In this document: positions 17,693 through 20,416 of the stretch, piece by piece
Layout: the number at the start of each line of letters is the position of its first letter
Numbering within the stretch: the first letter of the stretch is position 1
Virus record (IMG/VR): IMGVR_UViG_3300025379_000937
Span: 1-20,416 of that record
Source of the DNA: a virus
Strand: one strand, 5' to 3'
DNA: 20,416 nucleotides
Translations under genes and position numbers: made by a program
The notes under the pieces: model-generated
Told to the model about the DNA's origin: nothing
What the model saw: only the letters and a program-made list of their open reading frames with translations
Databases searched by the model: none

Positions 17693-19975
17693 ATGACTGT
17701 ACAATGGACTACACCTGCAGGGCTACTTTTTACCGCTACTGAAGCAGTAAGCACATCGGTGGCAGTAATGGCCACTGGTACTAACATTTCCTATAGTTTG
17801 ATCAGCGGACAGTTATCATCTGGTTTAACAATAAATTCTTCTGGAGTTATTTCTGGTGTTCCCGACAATGTGTTTATTCCCACAACCAGCACATTTGTAA
17901 TTAGAGCAACAGATAGTGTTAATGTAATTGATAGAACATTTAGTTCCACGATTTACAATAACGGTGGAGTACAATGGGTAACCACTGCGTCAGTTATTTC
18001 AACTTCCACAAATACAACTTCAACATTTTTGCCAGCAGGGTACAGTGGTGTGGAATATATTTTTAATAATCAGTGGGTTGATTATCCCTTAAAGGCTATA
18101 CCTGTTGGTGATCCAAATACAGCCACAATAACCTATCATTTAAGTACTGGCACATTACCACCCGGATTGACACTAAGTTCCACTGGCACAATTTCAGGAT
18201 TTGTCAAGGATCATTTGACTTTCCCTGGATTTGCCAGCACAACAGGTGGGTACGATACAGAATCATTTGATGATTATAGTTATGATCCTGCTGTGTTATC
18301 TTTTTATGGAACATTGACAGAAGTACAGCTGGTATCGGTTCCAAAAATTTATCAGTTCAGTGTAGCAGCCACTGATGGATATAATACTTCTACTAATAGA
18401 TTTGAAATGTTGGTGATCAATCCAGACATGCTTAGAGCGGATTCTGTATTTTTAAGTTATGATGTTAGTATACTCAGTACCGACGTTGTTCCTGCCTCGG
18501 CCAGTTTTCTAGAGTTGCCACAATTTTTAAACAGTTCAAATTTTGGTATCATTCGAGCAGGTGAAAAAACAGATCTAGATGTGTCCGCTTATAACGGTAC
18601 ACCACAAGAGGGCAAAATAACCTATAGTTTAATTACCACAACAAATTTACTAACACAGTTACCCCCTGATTTGGTTTTAGACCCAATATCAGGTCATATT
18701 TCTGGATATGTGGAATTTCAACCAGCATACACAAAAACCTACACACTAACTGTCGCAGCCACCAAATCAGATTATACATCAACAGCCACTACCACAGTGA
18801 CAAATACATTCACATTGTTTGTTCAAGGCAATGTGTACAGCAGTATTGAATGGGTCACAGGCAGTGATCTTGGCAGCATCGAAACACAAACTGTCAGTGA
18901 TCTGTATGTTGAAGCCAGAGAAATTTCCGCAGACTATAATATCAAATATCAGTTAGATGGCGGCGCACTGCCATCAGGGTTAACTTTAGATAGAGATGGC
19001 AGTATTACTGGGCAAGTGGATTTTAATGCCACTGGTACATACACATTTACAGTACTGGCCAGCGACATTTATGATTTGGGTGCTATCAGCAAGACATTTA
19101 CACTGTCAGTAGCACAAACAACTAGCACACAATACACCAGTATATATGCTAGACCGTTTATGAACTCAACACAACGACAGAGTTTTCAAGACTTTATCAG
19201 CAATACCAAAATATTTGATCCCAATTTGATCTATAGATATTTTGATCCAAATTTTGGTGTACAGTATAATATGAAAATGTACCTAGAATATGGTATAGAA
19301 AAACTGAATTTAGATTCTTATTTTGCGGCCTTGTTTCAGAATTTTTACACAACTAATTTATACTTTGGCGATATCAAAGTGGCGGTGGCCAAGGACATCC
19401 ACGGAACTGCCATTTACGAAGTAATTTACGTCGACGTTGTAGATCCCATGGCCACTAGTACAGGCACTAGTGTATCACTACATACAGAGATCAATAACAG
19501 CCTGTACTATCCAGCCAGTATTCACAATATGCGCAAGAGATTGGAAACACTGATATTAAACAACCAGTACATCACAGTCAACGAATACAACTTACCATTG
19601 TTTATGCGCACCCCGCAGTCAGGGCAGTATATCCCTCCAGGATATATGCCTGTGATACCATTGTGCTATACACTGCCAGGACAAAGTTCCAAAATTGTTG
19701 ATAGAATTAAATTGTCAGGTTTCAATTTTACCAGTTTGAATTTTGAAGTAGACAGGATTATAGTATCCAAAAGTCTGGATAATTCAGCCGATAAATATTT
19801 GATATTTGAACGTAGAGATATATCAAATATTGTTCCAGAGGATTTCGAATTGTTTGGCCCGGATGGCGTTGGATTCAATGTTGGGCCGTATCAAGGTAAT
19901 TTGGGACCAGTCATTGATGATGAAAATGGCAATATACTAACTGATCAAAGCGGAATACCTTTCGAAGGCGATTAA
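17693..19975 (+). CDS. Virion protein with four putative-Ig (He_PIG-like) repeats, 760 aa
   Basis: Four repeats with the G-x-L-P-x-G-L-x-L-x-x-x-G-x-I-S-G pattern are seen near residues 33-55, 147-169, 309-338 and 416-440, each followed by a FTV.ATD-type strand. These are the putative Ig (He_PIG) domains of surface proteins. The first copy is divergent (QLSSGLTINSSGVISG) and the third is expanded (TTNLLTQLPPDLVLD). Residues 480-760 form a different, non-repetitive region with an aromatic FMNSTQRQSFQDFI start and an RIIVSKSLDNSADKYLIFERR end. It probably functions in tail or fibre attachment. It follows the fibre gene by six bases, with no clear Shine-Dalgarno before ATG 17693, so it may be coupled. 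Confidence 0.87.
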   Translation: MTVQWTTPAGLLFTATEAVSTSVAVMATGTNISYSLISGQLSSGLTINSSGVISGVPDNVFIPTTSTFVIRATDSVNVIDRTFSSTIYNNGGVQWVTTASVISTSTNTTSTFLPAGYSGVEYIFNNQWVDYPLKAIPVGDPNTATITYHLSTGTLPPGLTLSSTGTISGFVKDHLTFPGFASTTGGYDTESFDDYSYDPAVLSFYGTLTEVQLVSVPKIYQFSVAATDGYNTSTNRFEMLVINPDMLRADSVFLSYDVSILSTDVVPASASFLELPQFLNSSNFGIIRAGEKTDLDVSAYNGTPQEGKITYSLITTTNLLTQLPPDLVLDPISGHISGYVEFQPAYTKTYTLTVAATKSDYTSTATTTVTNTFTLFVQGNVYSSIEWVTGSDLGSIETQTVSDLYVEAREISADYNIKYQLDGGALPSGLTLDRDGSITGQVDFNATGTYTFTVLASDIYDLGAISKTFTLSVAQTTSTQYTSIYARPFMNSTQRQSFQDFISNTKIFDPNLIYRYFDPNFGVQYNMKMYLEYGIEKLNLDSYFAALFQNFYTTNLYFGDIKVAVAKDIHGTAIYEVIYVDVVDPMATSTGTSVSLHTEINNSLYYPASIHNMRKRLETLILNNQYITVNEYNLPLFMRTPQSGQYIPPGYMPVIPLCYTLPGQSSKIVDRIKLSGFNFTSLNFEVDRIIVSKSLDNSADKYLIFERRDISNIVPEDFELFGPDGVGFNVGPYQGNLGPVIDDENGNILTDQSGIPFEGD

Positions 19976-19978
19976 TAC

Positions 19979-20416
19979 ATGACCAAGATAACAGATTTAC
20001 CAGTAACGCAGAATATAAGCACAACAAGTGTATTCTTGGTGGTTGATAATAATGTGGCCAAGCAATTCAGCTATAGTTCTTTAAAACAAGAATTAGGAGT
20101 TGCCGGCGGGTATGCTGGAAGTGTTGGACCCATCGGATTCACCGGTAGCATTGGCTCAGCAGGATATTGGGGCAGTGTTGGTTATGCTGGTAGTATAGGT
20201 TACACTGGCAGTATAGGTTACACTGGATCAGCCAGTGATGTTTCTGGGCCAGTAGGGTATACAGGCAGTCAAGGCACTCCTGGTGGCCCACAAGGACCAG
20301 TTGGATACACTGGCAGTCAAGGATTGGGATTTACTGGCAGTACTGGTGCTCAAGGATATACAGGTAGTTCTGGGTTAGGCTACAGTGGTAGTTTAGGATA
20401 TTCCGGTAGCGTAGGC
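19979..20416 (+). CDS. Collagen-like GYTGS-repeat protein, 5' part only
   Basis: ATG 19979 opens a frame with no stop before the window ends (146 codons seen). Residues 1-42 are a short head (MTKITDLPVTQN, FLVVDNNVAKQFSY). From about residue 43 onward the protein is an irregular run of GxxGYTGSxG and GPxG triplets, such as GYAGSVGPIGFTGSIG and GPQGPVGYTGSQG. Triplet Gly repeats form collagen-like trimers in phage fibres, giving long flexible stalks. AAGG lies about ten bases before the start, a weak ribosome site. It is the third consecutive late gene and is likely a fibre or neck appendage protein. Its length and C-terminal domain lie outside the window. Confidence 0.85.
   Translation, partial: MTKITDLPVTQNISTTSVFLVVDNNVAKQFSYSSLKQELGVAGGYAGSVGPIGFTGSIGSAGYWGSVGYAGSIGYTGSIGYTGSASDVSGPVGYTGSQGTPGGPQGPVGYTGSQGLGFTGSTGAQGYTGSSGLGYSGSLGYSGSVG
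20108..20416 (+). repeat. Degenerate collagen-like tandem repeat, GYTGS units
   Basis: DNA units of about 9-18 bases encoding GYTGS and close variants (GYAGS, GFTGS, GYWGS, GYSGS) repeat from about 20108 to the window edge. TATACAGGCAGT-like and GTTACACTGGCAGTATAG-like copies recur. The codons are varied, suggesting selection on protein and some long-term divergence rather than recent expansion. Such tracts are prone to length change by recombination and slippage. Confidence 0.7.

Noticed and set aside
20108-20416. Regular short repeats considered as a CRISPR array
   Set aside because: The repeats are in frame, lack spacers of constant length and encode collagen-like Gly triplets.

Overview
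The window is part of the genome of a tailed bacteriophage, most likely an uncultured aquatic T4-like myovirus. The main evidence is the late end. It holds a fibre protein with the NIGGQANDGTGDSIRTAF-type head and the TTSGALQVVGGAGIGG module, a 760-residue protein with four putative-Ig (He_PIG-like) repeats, and the start of a protein made of GYTGS collagen-like repeats. This trio is typical of marine and freshwater T4-like phages. The many small, tightly overlapping genes of unknown function, a GIY-YIG-type gene and a UUCG-loop terminator fit this too. The sequence is AT-rich. The host cannot be named from the sequence.

Layout. Positions 1-8470 hold about twenty + strand genes, mostly joined by ATGA or TAATG overlaps. 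They include a class I glutamine amidotransferase (2089), a 401-residue phage protein behind a near-perfect sigma70-type promoter (2652-2713), an SGNH hydrolase (4069), a zinc-ribbon-like protein (5783), a 2OG-Fe(II) oxygenase (7220) and a complete ClpP (7877). From 8530 to 13576 lie a small membrane protein, a QueD-like 6-carboxytetrahydropterin synthase, a three-gene nucleotide-sugar cassette (cytidylyltransferase, RmlD-like reductase, UDP-glucuronate-decarboxylase-like enzyme), an AbrB-like protein and a UV-damage endonuclease. From 13554 to 14295 two genes run on the - strand: a short GIY-YIG-type protein and a membrane-anchored protein with a histone-H1-like tail, followed by its terminator. 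A 181-bp divergent spacer with possible RNA structure leads into a superoxide-dismutase-like gene (14477). The late structural genes follow from 15368 to the end of the window.

How the genes fit together. The metabolic genes look like phage auxiliary functions: protein turnover (ClpP), repair and oxidative defence (UV endonuclease, SOD-like protein), and supply of modified sugars or 7-deazapurine precursors for DNA or surface modification. Expression seems to use two promoter types. Host-like TTGACT/TTTACA-N17-TATAAT/TAAAAT promoters stand before 2713, 8955 and 11924. A TAAATA-type element, resembling T4 late promoters, recurs in nearly every intergenic gap from 8471 on. Two genes (8530 and 15368) have their Shine-Dalgarno in the 3' arm of a perfect inverted repeat that directly follows such an element.

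The most novel candidates are the structured 14352-14476 leader before the SOD-like gene, the repeated TAAATA/inverted-repeat/Shine-Dalgarno arrangement, tandem perfect DnaA boxes inside the amidotransferase gene, and a short C-terminal peptide shared by two otherwise different proteins. No stretch over 300 bases lacks a gene. No tRNA, rRNA, CRISPR or insertion sequence was seen.
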